This document shows, one piece after another, positions 1 to 9,907 of a stretch of DNA of 64,000 bases. A model generated the notes under the pieces. The model worked only from the letters and a program-made list of their open reading frames with translations, was not told the DNA's origin and did no database searches. Position 1 is the first letter of the stretch, and each line of letters opens with the position of its first letter. The position numbers and the translations under genes were made by a program. Location of the stretch: positions 625,001 to 689,000 of the forward strand of contig JANQAB010000006.1 of the NCBI GenBank assembly GCA_024707265.1, given 5' to 3'. This DNA is from Sporocytophaga sp. (lineage in GTDB: Bacteria; Bacteroidota; Bacteroidia; Cytophagales; Cytophagaceae).

Positions 1-1194
1 CAAGAAATAGTAGCAAGATGGAAAGTGCTATTTCTTCAATAAGAGTTTCTTCAAATAAGGTAGATGAAATGATGAGCCTCGTGAGCGAACTGGTAACAGC
101 CCAGGCAAGACTTAATGTACTCACGCAAAATACTACTGACAATAAAGTATCGGAAATAACAGAGAGTATTGAAAAAATAACAAGGAGAATAAGAGACAAT
201 AGTTTTTCTATTTGTCTTGTGCCATTTGAAACTATAGTTGTCAGATTTCAAAGGCTCATAAGGGATCTTTCAACCCAGCTAAATAAAAATGTTAAATTAA
301 TTACAGAAGGTACTGATACAGAGCTAGACAAAAACATCATAGAAAATCTGTCAGATCCGATATTACACATTCTTCGTAACTGCCTTGATCATGGAATCGA
401 ATCAAAGGAAGAGAGGATCGCTAGCGGAAAGCAGGCCCAGGGAACTATACTGCTCAAAGCATTCTATACTGGCTCAAATGTCAATATTCAGATAACAGAT
501 GATGGTAAGGGAATAGACTTCACAAGGGTTAAAAAAAAGGCAGAAGAAAAAAAATCTTATTCCTAAAGATGCATCCCTTACTGAAAAGGAAATTTTAAAT
601 CTGATTTTCCTTCCAGGTTTTTCAACTGCAGAAAAAGTTACAGAAATCTCAGGAAGAGGAGTAGGCATGGATGTTGTCAAAAGACAGATCTCTGACTTAA
701 GAGGAGAAGTAGATTTAATTTCGATGCCAGGAAAAGGTACAACCCTTACGATAAAACTCCCCCTGACATTATCAATCATCGATGGACTGCTGGTAAGAAT
801 TTCCGACACTCATTATATAATTCCGTTAGGCGTAATTGAGAAATGCTATGAAGTAACCCAAGAATATATTGAAGATGCGTTTGATGACTTGTTAGTTCTT
901 GATGGAGAAAGACAACCCTTCATTAATCTTCGCACAGAATTTTGTGATACCTCTATCCCACCCGACTTACAGCAGATAGTAATGGTAAAATCTGATGATA
1001 AAAAAATAGGCCTTACCATTGATGCAATAGTGGGTCAATATCAAGCAGTGTTAAAACCACTTGGCAAACTCTATAAAAACATTGAGATCATCTCAGGAGC
1101 AAGCATCCTTGGAGACGGCACTGTTGCTTTGGTTCTGGACACAAATAAAATAATTAAAGAATATTCTAATTCAAAAATGATAGTTACAACATGA
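1..1194 (+). pseudogene. cheA: Chemotaxis histidine kinase CheA, 3' part, frame-disrupted
   Basis: CheA autophosphorylates on its HPt histidine and passes phosphate to CheY and CheB. The reading frame is already open at base 1, so the P1 (HPt) and P2 domains lie left of the window. Visible in order are the P3 dimerisation helices (SLVSELVTAQARLN), the P4 ATPase N-box with NCLDHGIE, the G1 box DDGKGID, then, in the next frame, the G2 box GRGVGMDVVK and the P5 CheW-like domain. The frame changes by one base in an A8 run at 547-554: removing one A joins the halves and aligns residue for residue with the intact cheA at 35166. Read literally, translation stops at 566. The stop at 1192-1194 overlaps the cheW start. 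The disruption could be a mutation, slippage site or sequencing error. Confidence 0.9.
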
Positions 1195-1679
1195 AGGAGG
1201 AAATAAATGACAACATCCATTCTTATTTGACCTTCAAGCTTGGTAAAGAATCATTTGCGGCTAATGTCGGAAAGGTTCTTGAAATACTTGAAGTCCAACA
1301 CATAACAAAGGTTCCCAAATCTCCAGAATACATGACAGGGGTCATTAATCTTAGAGGAAATGTACTACCAGTTATTGATACAAGAATTAAATTCGGTTTA
1401 TCCCAAACAGAATGTACTGTAAATACGTGCATTATAGTTATTAATGTTGAGATGAATTCTGAGAGCATTATAGTTGGAGCTATGGTAGACTCAGTACAGG
1501 AGGTACTTGAAATTCAAGAATCACAAATTCAGCCATCTCCAAGCATCGGTAGTAAATATAAGGCAGAGTTTCTTGATGGCATGATTAAGTACCATGACGA
1601 ATTTATAATGCTGCTTAATATAGATAAAGTCTTTTCAGCAGATGAACTGATCATAGTCAAAGATTCTTTAATCAGCTAA
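1191..1679 (+). CDS. cheW: Chemotaxis adaptor protein CheW
   Basis: CheW bridges receptors to the CheA P5 domain in the cytoplasmic signalling array. The 162-residue protein is one CheW domain of normal length, with the family core GVINLRGNVLPVIDTR followed by KFGL, and the AMVDSVQEVLEI region near residues 100-112. It starts in an ATGA overlap with the cheA stop, a sign of translational coupling. It is closely similar to the cheW at 37232 and to the relic at 30918, pointing to duplication of the whole locus. Confidence 0.95.
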   Translation: MKEEINDNIHSYLTFKLGKESFAANVGKVLEILEVQHITKVPKSPEYMTGVINLRGNVLPVIDTRIKFGLSQTECTVNTCIIVINVEMNSESIIVGAMVDSVQEVLEIQESQIQPSPSIGSKYKAEFLDGMIKYHDEFIMLLNIDKVFSADELIIVKDSLIS

Positions 1680-1725
1680 TTTTTAAAATACAAAAACTAA
1701 CCACAAACTTTTAATTAGAAAAATA

Positions 1726-3378
1726 ATGAACTTAACAATAAAAGGAAGGCTGATTTTAGCTTTCTCAATTCTAATTGCTATTGCTGCATACATGTTTTAT
1801 ATAGGAAATTCAGTTGCTTTTGAACTCAATAAAAGTGTAACCACCTTAGTAGAAATAAACTCTAAAAGACTTGCGCATTCATTAAAAGTAAGTGAAGACC
1901 TGCAATTTATCGGAAAGAGGGAAAAAGCACTTATCATTTCCAGAGATCGTGCAGAACTCACCAAAATCCATCAGGAAATTATTGACAGGCAAGTTGAAAT
2001 GAAAAGTAGATTTGCAGACCTCAGGTCTTTGGCTGATTCTAAAGGACAAGAAATCCTTGACAGTTATGATGCGAAATGGAATGAGTACCTGGATGCTTTT
2101 GATGACTTCAAACGACTTGCTATTGACATCAACACAGATTCATCCAAGGCCGCGTCATCAAGTCTATCTGATAACAAACTCACTCCATTATTTGTAGAAT
2201 GCAGAGCCATCATATACAGGATAGTAAAGAAAAATGAAGGGGAACTTTCACTTGCCGCAAAAGAGAATGCAGAACTTTACGCTGAATCCCAAAAAAACAT
2301 GATCATCTCTCTGATTGTTGCAGTAATAGGTGCCATCGGAATATCATTCTGGATTATATCTTCAATTATAAATTCTTTATCAAAAGCCAAGCTTGCTGTT
2401 AAAGAGGTTTCTGAAGGTAATCTTTTGATACAGATCGATAGCGATAATAAAGATGAGATCGGTGAAGTTCTTGAATATCTTAAAGGCATGATATCCAAAT
2501 TAAAAGAGATTATAGGAAACGTACATAATGCAACTGAACAAATTGCTTCAGCAAGCCAGCAGATGAGTGCATCCTCTCAGCAGATGTCACAGGGAGCAAA
2601 TGAACAGGCAGCCTCTGCAGAAGAAGTATCTTCATCAATGGAAGAAATGGCAGCTAATATTCAGCAGAACAATGAAAATGCTCAGCAGACAGAAAAGATA
2701 GCGTTGAAAGCAGCTGACGATATTCAGGAAGGAAGTACTGTAGTAAATCAGACAGTAGGTTCTATGAAAGATATAGCAAAAAAGATTTCTATCATAGAAG
2801 AAATAGCACGTCAAACCAATTTACTAGCACTGAACGCTGCAGTGGAGGCTGCAAGAGCAGGCGAACATGGAAAAGGATTTGCTGTTGTTGCAGCGGAAGT
2901 AAGAAAGCTTGCAGAAAGAAGTCAGATAGCTGCAAATGAAATCAATTCTTTATCATCTTCAAGTGTATCGATCGCTGAACGTTCGGGTAAAATTCTTGAA
3001 GAAATTGTACCTCATATTCAAAAAACATCAAGACTCGTACAAGAAATTAGTGCCGCTGGTATTGAACAGACATCAGGAGCTGATCAGGTAAATACAGCTT
3101 TACAGATGCTCAACCAGATCATTCAGCAAAATGCCGCTACCTCTGAAGAAATGGCAGCAAGCGCAGAAGAACTTGCAAGCCAGGCAGAACAATTACAAGA
3201 TACAATTGCTTTCTTCCGAATAGACACCCATACCAATGGTCAAAGAAGAAAAACAACTGTCAATCGGGTTGCCCCTAACAATCATCCTTCAAATGTGAAA
3301 AGCAAAAGCAACAATGGATTTATGATAAATCTAAAAAAAGAAAACGACTCACTTGATAAGGAGTACGAAAAATTCTAA
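1726..3378 (+). CDS. Methyl-accepting chemotaxis protein, 4-helix-bundle sensor type
   Basis: This 550-residue transducer senses a ligand in the periplasm and controls CheA. Residues 9-27 and 191-211 are membrane helices. Between them is a helical 4HB_MCP-like sensor domain of about 160 residues. A HAMP linker follows (about 212-265), then the Gln/Ser-rich methylation helices and the signalling hairpin RQTNLLALNAAVEAARAG. The tail after about residue 500 is a low-complexity linker ending in EYEKF, whose aromatic residues at positions 2 and 5 fit the CheR/CheB-docking pentapeptide type. It lies 46 bp after cheW and is probably in the same operon. The ligand cannot be predicted. Confidence 0.95.
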   Translation: MNLTIKGRLILAFSILIAIAAYMFYIGNSVAFELNKSVTTLVEINSKRLAHSLKVSEDLQFIGKREKALIISRDRAELTKIHQEIIDRQVEMKSRFADLRSLADSKGQEILDSYDAKWNEYLDAFDDFKRLAIDINTDSSKAASSSLSDNKLTPLFVECRAIIYRIVKKNEGELSLAAKENAELYAESQKNMIISLIVAVIGAIGISFWIISSIINSLSKAKLAVKEVSEGNLLIQIDSDNKDEIGEVLEYLKGMISKLKEIIGNVHNATEQIASASQQMSASSQQMSQGANEQAASAEEVSSSMEEMAANIQQNNENAQQTEKIALKAADDIQEGSTVVNQTVGSMKDIAKKISIIEEIARQTNLLALNAAVEAARAGEHGKGFAVVAAEVRKLAERSQIAANEINSLSSSSVSIAERSGKILEEIVPHIQKTSRLVQEISAAGIEQTSGADQVNTALQMLNQIIQQNAATSEEMAASAEELASQAEQLQDTIAFFRIDTHTNGQRRKTTVNRVAPNNHPSNVKSKSNNGFMINLKKENDSLDKEYEKF

Positions 3379-3394
3379 TTGAGAAATCACCCCT

Positions 3395-3470
3395 AATTGT
3401 TGTCATACTGTTTGTTTCTTTGTTCATCCACTATTATAAAATAAAACAAAGAAGAAGTATGACAACAATT
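3395..3470. repeat. Long inverted repeat between mcp and cheR
   Basis: Perfect 15-bp arms at 3395-3409 and 3456-3470 (aattgttgtcatact and its complement) enclose a second 9-bp stem at 3416-3424 with 3445-3453. The RNA could fold into a 76-nt hairpin. No U-tract follows on either strand, so it is not a classical terminator. It may be an attenuator, an RNA-processing site or a small MITE-like insertion splitting the chemotaxis operon. Confidence 0.7.
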
Positions 3471-3516
3471 CATACCTATAATGAAAATTCTTTTTTGACT
3501 GAATAAAATTAAAAAG

Positions 3517-4378
3517 ATGCAATTAGTGAGTAAAGGCCTTGAACATGATCAAAATTTCAGGACAACCATGTCCTCAAAGGTTTTCAGGAAATTAAGCGAA
3601 TTCATAAATGCATACTGCGGTATAAAAATGCCTCCTGAAAAAAAAAATACTTCTGGAAAGCCGCCTCAATAAGAGGCTCAGACACCTGAATATGAAATCC
3701 TATGAAGAGTATTGTGATTTCTTATTCAGTGCAACCGGGAAAAGGCAAGAGCTCATTCACATGATCGATGTAGTTACAACCAATAAAACTGACTTCTTCA
3801 GAGAGTCAATGCACTTTGATTTTATACGTGAACATATATTTCCTCAGTATAAAGAAAAAAACAACAAGATATATATTTGGAGTGCAGGATGTTCTACAGG
3901 AGAAGAAGTATATACAACATGCATGGTACTTGAAGAATTAAGAGAATATTGGTCTGGGACCGATTATTCTGTTACTGGCTCAGATATCTGCTCCCAAGTT
4001 CTGGAAAAAGCAGCTTTAGCAGTTTATCCAGAAGAGAGAACAATGACTATTCCTTTAGCAATCAAAAGGAAATATTTTTTAAAAAGCAAAAGTGCGACAG
4101 ATAAAACTGTTAGGATTATACCGGAACTGAGGGGAAAAACTAATTTTATAAGGTTGAATTTTATGGATGAAAGTTTTGATTTACCTAATAATTTTGACAT
4201 TATCTTTTGCAGAAATGTTCTTATTTATTTTGATAACCGCACCCAGGAAAATGTATTAAAAAAACTTTGCGCTAGACTGAAGATTGGAGGCTATCTCTTT
4301 ATAGGACATTCTGAATCGCTAACAAATATGAACCTGCCTTTGATTCAGGTAAAGCCAACGGTATTCAGAAAAATTTAG
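3517..4378 (+). pseudogene. cheR: Chemoreceptor methyltransferase CheR, frame-disrupted
   Basis: CheR methylates glutamates of receptors using S-adenosylmethionine. The 5' part (from ATG 3517, or the in-frame ATG 3568) encodes the N-terminal helical domain up to YCGIKMPPEKK. The remainder from about 3650 continues one base later with ILLESRLNKRL, the receptor-facing region TTNKTDFFRE, the SAM-binding motif GCSTGEEVYT and FCRNVLIYF. The shift is in an A10 run at 3638-3647; with A9 the gene reads through and matches the intact CheR at 37927 throughout. The stop lies 2 bp before cheD. Uninterrupted, the product would be about 286 residues. Translation from an internal start would yield only the catalytic part. 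Confidence 0.9.
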
Positions 4379-4380
4379 GT

Positions 4381-4836
4381 ATGAACAAGAAATACCTGTA
4401 TCCGGAAGAAATCTATGTGAGTAAAGAACCGACAGAGATTATAACGATTCTAGGAAGTTGCGTTTCAGTTTGTCTTTTTGATCCAGAACTGAAAACAGGT
4501 GGCATTAACCATTTCGTTTTACCGGATAGTACGAGATTTTCTAAAACCGGTCAATATGGGATTTACGCTGTTCCCGAACTCATTCAGAGAATGATTCGTA
4601 TGGGTGCAAAACCTTCAGGCTTACAGGCAAAAATCTTTGGAGGTTCCATGAATAAAAACTTACTTCCTCAATTCAATGTAGGATTAAGGAATATTGCTTT
4701 GGCAAAACGAATACTTCACGAATACGAAATTCCTATCATAAAGTCCTGCGTCGGAACTCCTTTCGCCCAAAAGATCGTTTTTTATACAGCCACAGGTAAC
4801 GTGCTGGTCAAGCCAATTAAAATAATCAGAAATTAA
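4381..4836 (+). CDS. cheD: Chemoreceptor glutamine deamidase CheD
   Basis: CheD deamidates receptor glutamines, helping set their methylation state, and in some bacteria interacts with CheC/CheY. The 151-residue protein has the usual length. Its catalytic pair is visible as Cys27 in LGSCVSVCLFD and His44 in GGINHFVLP, the same spacing as in the Thermotoga enzyme. It starts 2 bp after cheR and ends 4 bp before cheB, so it belongs to a compact cheR-cheD-cheB unit for adaptation. Confidence 0.95.
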   Translation: MNKKYLYPEEIYVSKEPTEIITILGSCVSVCLFDPELKTGGINHFVLPDSTRFSKTGQYGIYAVPELIQRMIRMGAKPSGLQAKIFGGSMNKNLLPQFNVGLRNIALAKRILHEYEIPIIKSCVGTPFAQKIVFYTATGNVLVKPIKIIRN

Positions 4837-4840
4837 GATA

Positions 4841-5896
4841 ATGAAAAAAACAAGAGTACTGATTGTTGATGATTCAGCTGTAATCAGACAGGTCCTAAAA
4901 GAGATTATTGACTCCGACCCTGAGCTGGAAGTACTGGCAACTGCGGGAGATCCTTATTTTGCCGTTTCAAAAATTGCGGAAGAAATTCCTGATGTAATCA
5001 CGCTAGATATTGAAATGCCAAGAATGGATGGACTTACATTCCTTAAAAAAATTATGTCTCAACGTCCCATCCCGGTGGTGATTATCTCTAGTCTGACTCA
5101 GGCTGGAACAGATAGCGCAATAAAAGCGCTTGAATCAGGTGCCGTAGAAGTTTTACATAAACCTCAGTTAAACTCCAGAAGATTTTTTGAAGAGTACAAA
5201 ACCAGAATCTGTGAGGTGATCAAAGCTGCCGCTAAATCAAAAGTAATCAGAAAAAAAATATTTCCTCCAGAGCTCCCAATCTCCAACTCTTTTGAAAAAA
5301 TCAAAACTTCAAACAGCCTTCTTAAAACAACAGAAAAAGTCATTGCAGTAGGTGCCTCTACAGGCGGAACCGAAGCCATAAGGACCTTTCTGGAATGCTT
5401 CCCAGCTGACGCTCCGGGAATTATTATCGTCCAACACATGCCTGAGCTCTTCACCAAGTCATTTGCCACCAGGCTCAACAGCCTATGTAAAATAGATGTA
5501 AAAGAAGCAGAAAACGGAGATGGTGTTATCCGTGGCAGGGCTTTAATTGCGCCCGGAAATAAACATATGTTACTTAAGAGAAGCGGTGCTAGATATTATG
5601 TGGAACTAAAAGACGGTCCTCTTGTGAACAGACACAAGCCTTCTGTAGATATGCTGTTCAGATCAACTGCAATGAATGCTGGGAAAAACAGCATTGGTAT
5701 TATTATGACTGGCATGGGTTCAGACGGAGCCAAAGGATTACTTGAAATGAAAGAAGCCGGAGCATTGACATTGGCACAAGATGAAAAAAGCTGCGTTGTT
5801 TTCGGTATGCCAAAGGAAGCAATCAAACTGAATGCTGTCGAGAAAACACTTCCCCTGGATCAGTTGGGTAATTTTGTACTAAAGCATCAGTTCTAG
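4841..5896 (+). CDS. cheB: Chemotaxis response regulator / methylesterase CheB
   Basis: CheB removes methyl groups from receptors (and may deamidate them) when phosphorylated by CheA. Residues 1-120 are a receiver domain with acidic pocket Asp10/Asp11, phosphoacceptor Asp56 and Lys107. A linker of about 40 residues leads to the C-terminal esterase domain with the triad Ser173 (GASTGGTEA), His199 (QHMPELFTKSF) and Asp295 (GMGSDGAKG). Length (351) is typical. It is the last gene of the locus; the terminator at 5953-5971 serves the convergent gene. Confidence 0.97.
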   Translation: MKKTRVLIVDDSAVIRQVLKEIIDSDPELEVLATAGDPYFAVSKIAEEIPDVITLDIEMPRMDGLTFLKKIMSQRPIPVVIISSLTQAGTDSAIKALESGAVEVLHKPQLNSRRFFEEYKTRICEVIKAAAKSKVIRKKIFPPELPISNSFEKIKTSNSLLKTTEKVIAVGASTGGTEAIRTFLECFPADAPGIIIVQHMPELFTKSFATRLNSLCKIDVKEAENGDGVIRGRALIAPGNKHMLLKRSGARYYVELKDGPLVNRHKPSVDMLFRSTAMNAGKNSIGIIMTGMGSDGAKGLLEMKEAGALTLAQDEKSCVVFGMPKEAIKLNAVEKTLPLDQLGNFVLKHQF

Positions 5897-5952
5897 GAAT
5901 AGATCTCTTTATTGAATCTACAGGCACTTCTAAATTATAAAGAAGTAAAAAA

Positions 5953-5971
5953 GCCCGTCAAAAAGACAGGC
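5953..5971 (-). terminator. Intrinsic terminator of the propeller gene
   Basis: On the minus strand a 7-bp stem (gcctgtc with gacgggc, one G-U pair) and a 5-nt loop are followed directly by six U. It lies about 35 bp past the stop of the minus-strand gene ending at 6005. Confidence 0.75.
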
Positions 5972-6004
5972 CATAAAAACACATACTCAAAACCAGAAAT
6001 AGTA

Positions 6005-8091
6005 TTATTGCTTTACTATTTTACCTGTTTCGATTGATTCCTCTGAATATATTTTATACACATAAATACCGGAATTCCAATCAGCAGTATTAATTATTAC
6101 TTTATCTTCTGTCCCTGCAAGCTCACTGCTCACTATAACAGAACCTTTAATATTTACAACCTCCACCCTTCTTTTACCTCCAACAGTCGCTGGTTTCAAA
6201 CCTATAGTAAAATATTCAGAAACAGGATTAGGATATACTGAACTTAGTGGTATAGATACAGTAGAAAAATCATTTACGGAGGTAAGTACGCCTACACTCC
6301 AAATCCCTAAACCCTGTGAGGTTCCAAACCATAGATTTCCATTCTTATCTCTTGCAACATCAATAACATCAGCAGACGGTAATTTAAATTCTTCATCAGC
6401 ATAAATAGTTAAATCATCATTTTCTATTTTCACAACTCCAATGGTAGTAGCTACCCACAGAGTATCACCTTCTGACATAATTTTTTCAACAGATACTTCC
6501 GGAAAATCAGGATAAATTGTATTAACACTCTTCCAGACATTGCCGTCAAATACTGTAGTACCGGCATTCCGTGAAGATACCCATACCTTTATTATCAATA
6601 TTTACAGATGTAAGATAGGTACTTGGAAGATGCTGAGAGTAATCTATAAACTTGACTCCATCAAATTTTCTCAGACCATTGTCATAAAGAGCTATCCAAA
6701 CACTGTTATCTGAATCGACAGCAATGTCCCGAATATTTTCCTTTTCCGTTAATCCTTCCCAGTACAATTCACGAACTTCATTGGTACTATACTTAGCCAT
6801 TCTGCCATCCAACGCAAGCCAAACAGAACCATCTTTACCTTTTTCAATATAATAAATTTTCTTTGAAAAGATTGCTTTTCTTACCAGTACATTGTTAGAC
6901 AATGTGTATAACACATTGTCTGATGCAACCCATAAAACACCTGAGTCATCAAAAGCAATGTCTGATATTAAAATGCCATTTAAAATCGGATTATATTGAT
7001 CATATTTAGTCCATTTTTCGCCATCGTACTTAACCAGCCCCCCCATTGTGTTAATCCATGCATTTCCATCTTTATCAAACAACATTTTTTCTTATACTAC
7101 CGGATGGTAAACCAGAGTTGGATGTAGGTATTTTGGTAAACACTCCACTTTCAAACAAATATAACCCACCTCCTACATCTCCCCCTAAAAGTACGCCATT
7201 TTTATAGGCATGCATAGAAGTCGTTTTAAATACTCCAACCATCTTTGGATCGTAAGGATAAGTTTGCTTTAAATTTATATCATCATAATGAATAAGATCA
7301 GATTGTGTACTGACCCAAACAGCTCCATTACTGCCTTTCTCCATTGCATGTATCTCTCCCAAAACATCCACTTTTATCCATTCTTTATTTTTCAGGCAAT
7401 AAAGAACCTCAGAAGTATAACTTTTATCCTGATCTTCAGGATAAAAAACTTCTTCCACTTCAACCCACAACCTGCTATCTTTATCAACTTTAAGAGAATA
7501 TAGTTCCATTACATTAGGAGGGAAATCCAGAAAACTAATCTCGGTGGTAAGTACACCATTGATAAGCAGTAAAATAGACCGATTGCCAAGTATCCAGATT
7601 GAATCTCCGCTTGCGTTTATATCAATATCATCAACAAATAGAGTAGTAGAAAATTTAGTAATGGTTTGTCCGTCATACTTACTTAGTCCTTCTGCATACC
7701 TACCAAACCAGACGTTATTATCCTTGTCTGTGACTGCCGTGGTAAAATCCGGCAATGTCCCTTTCGTAAAAACTCCATTTTGATAGATATATGAATCCGT
7801 ACCTTTCTTCATAGTAACCTCTCCTGAAGGAAGCAAATAAACCCCATGCACTATAGTTGTATAACTATCAAAACCAGGAGTAAGTCTGGTATAAATTATT
7901 GGAGAGTTTAATGAAGGGTGTGTTTTGACCAAACCACCAAGACCGGAAGCAAAAATAGTATCGTCTTTTACTGCAAGGGAATAAATTGGTCCATCTGCTG
8001 TATAGTGTTTCCAATCCTGAGCATGACAATAAGCTGCATACAATAATAAATATAAAACTGTAAATAATGTTTTTCTTATCATAATGGTCAT
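6005..8091 (-). pseudogene. Secreted beta-propeller protein with T9SS sorting domain, frame-disrupted
   Basis: Three overlapping open frames on the minus strand together form one gene of about 695 codons. The first (from 8091) has a signal peptide (MIRKTLFTVLYLLLYAAYCHAQ part) and repeats of the two-component-regulator propeller type (DNNVWFGRYAEGLSKYDG). The second continues the propeller (DGNAWINTMGGLVKYDG), and the third ends with a T9SS type A sorting domain starting VYPNPVSEYFTI. Frame changes occur in a T6 run at 7085-7090 (one base too many) and near 6590-6600, in a propeller blade. The propeller family usually forms the periplasmic sensor of hybrid histidine kinases, but no kinase is attached; this is a secreted or surface protein. 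Function unknown. Confidence 0.8.
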
Positions 8092-8271
8092 TTTGATCTG
8101 TTACAACCTACACTAAAAAAAAATGTTCCGGCGAAAATTCTGTTCAACTTTTATTCTTTCTGCTCCAAATATTTCACAAGCCCAACAATGCAAAGATATC
8201 ATCAGTTGTCTATGTCCTATAGAAGAAAGATAAAGTCAGGAGATCTTTTTCTTGTACTTTCAAAAAAAAAA

Positions 8272-8291
8272 GGCTTATCATAAGACAAGCC
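8272..8291 (-). terminator. Intrinsic terminator of the DUF1254 gene
   Basis: On the minus strand the stem ggctt/aagcc closes a 10-nt loop and is followed by a run of ten U, about 20 bp past the stop codon at 8310. Confidence 0.8.
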
Positions 8292-8309
8292 ATTTAATAA
8301 GACATCCGT

Positions 8310-9668
8310 TTATACTTTTCTCACCGGAGGTATTTTCCAATTATTATTAATGATTGCCTTTTCAGGCCAGTAAAATCTAAACATAAGAATAAACTCTCCC
8401 TTCGGAGCAGGCAGCCAATTGCTTTCCTTTTCTTTTCCAGGATGTTCCTGCTGAATATATAAATCCAAAGACCCATCTTTATTAAAATTGAAATCGAATC
8501 GCGAACTAAGTGTATACCGATTCAATTCATTATCTACGAAAAAGTAACCTGAATCATACATTGTAAGAGACCAGAAACCTTTTACTGGAGGTATTTGATC
8601 TTTCTCAAAATGAATCACATATTTATTGCTTCCATTTAAAGGTCGTCCATTCTCATCTGTTTTTCCGACCGGATAAATAGCGTCTTCTGGTCTGTTGGCC
8701 CCCAAGCCTACTGCAGTCACTAAAGCCCTTAAAAGATATTGTGTTCCATATTCACCGGTATGTTTGGTAACAGACCAACCATCAATTAATTGAGTTGCAT
8801 CTTTAAGATATCCTGATATCTCTTTCTGAGCTTCGGAGGCAATTCCGCTTAATTCCACTTTTGATATACCTTCCAGATCATTTATATTAAACTCACCTCC
8901 CTGACTGAGCCCCAACTGAGACATCTTTTTTATCATAGAAGTATCATCTTTTGATGGAGGATTATTCAAAAGCATTTTTATAAAAATACTGAAATACTCC
9001 TGCAAAGAAAGCTCCTCAACCTGATCTCTGACTGCTTTTGTCATATCGATTGTAGAATCAACTTTGCCTAAAGGAGCTTTATATTGTTTACCATAAAAAC
9101 TTAAAGGTGTTAATAATAACTCATCCTGCAGTTTATGAACTTGCCTGACATCTTCTTCACTGCCACTGCAATATATTCGTCCTAATATCCATACTATATT
9201 GGTAGATGCCTTTATCTCTTCTGCATCTGCAGGTAATTCACCCTTCCAGTCAGGACCGGTGATAGCATAAGTATGTGGCTCCGTTCCTGTAGTCCTTGTA
9301 CCAGGAACTGCAAATACATTTGTCCATGCGCTTAACATTGGCAACATGAAATAACGACCGTTAAAATCAGGAACCTTTAAGATATAAGGCTCATTGGAAA
9401 GATCTAGCCAGGCTAATGTATAAAGCGTATCTGCATTGGGGGCAGTTACTTCCTTATCTTCTGAGGGCGGATACATTCTCAATTTTGCAAATTGCCCCAT
9501 AGGTGCAAATTTTCCGGTTGATGTTTCCGTATTGGTCATTATTCTTCTTGTCATCTCCATGGTGACAAGAGGGTAAGCATATATGTATAAATCTTTGATA
9601 AGATCCTTACTCGTCTCAGCAAGCCTTGCTTTTTCTACCTGAGCTACTTCATTCATCTTCCCTTTCAT
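8310..9668 (-). CDS. DUF1254/DUF1214 domain protein
   Basis: The 452-residue protein matches the paired DUF1254 (N-terminal, AYPLVTMEMTRR, APNADTLYTLAWLDL, GRYFMLPMLSAWTNVF) and DUF1214 (C-terminal, GFWSLTMYDSGYFFVDN, followed by SNWLPAPKGEFILMFR) architecture. The biochemical role of this family is not established. Many members are exported, but no signal peptide is seen after this start, and a second ATG five codons in is equally possible. It has its own terminator and no co-directional partner close by. Confidence 0.9.
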   Translation of the reverse strand: MKGKMNEVAQVEKARLAETSKDLIKDLYIYAYPLVTMEMTRRIMTNTETSTGKFAPMGQFAKLRMYPPSEDKEVTAPNADTLYTLAWLDLSNEPYILKVPDFNGRYFMLPMLSAWTNVFAVPGTRTTGTEPHTYAITGPDWKGELPADAEEIKASTNIVWILGRIYCSGSEEDVRQVHKLQDELLLTPLSFYGKQYKAPLGKVDSTIDMTKAVRDQVEELSLQEYFSIFIKMLLNNPPSKDDTSMIKKMSQLGLSQGGEFNINDLEGISKVELSGIASEAQKEISGYLKDATQLIDGWSVTKHTGEYGTQYLLRALVTAVGLGANRPEDAIYPVGKTDENGRPLNGSNKYVIHFEKDQIPPVKGFWSLTMYDSGYFFVDNELNRYTLSSRFDFNFNKDGSLDLYIQQEHPGKEKESNWLPAPKGEFILMFRFYWPEKAIINNNWKIPPVRKV

Positions 9669-9907
9669 CTCTTTAGCTCGAATTTTGCTACACCTTATAA
9701 CAGAAGGCCAAAAAATGTTGTTCCGGGAACTTTTCTGAATTATACAAAGGCAACTGACTTTCCCTTATATTTGTTAAAATTTTAAGTTATAAGATTAGTT
9801 ATTTAATTCCATATTAAAACCATAAAGTACATTGATATAATTATCCAGATGAGAAGACAACAATTGACGATAAAAATACTTGAATAAAAATTTATAAAAT
9901 CAATAAC
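9669..9907. other. Non-coding stretch upstream of the DUF1254 gene
   Basis: AT-rich intergenic DNA with no credible gene. It should contain the promoter of the minus-strand DUF1254 gene, which I cannot pinpoint. The long palindrome at 9908-9953 follows. Confidence 0.5.

Noticed and set aside
541..560. Programmed ribosomal frameshift in cheA like in dnaX
   Set aside because: A8 could slip, but I see no clear Shine-Dalgarno stimulator or downstream hairpin, and paralogues do not have it; mutation, slippage or error is simpler.
474..809. Long antisense frames over cheA copies (also 36623-36838)
   Set aside because: They resemble each other only because both cheA copies are conserved on the coding strand; codon pattern is that of a shadow frame.
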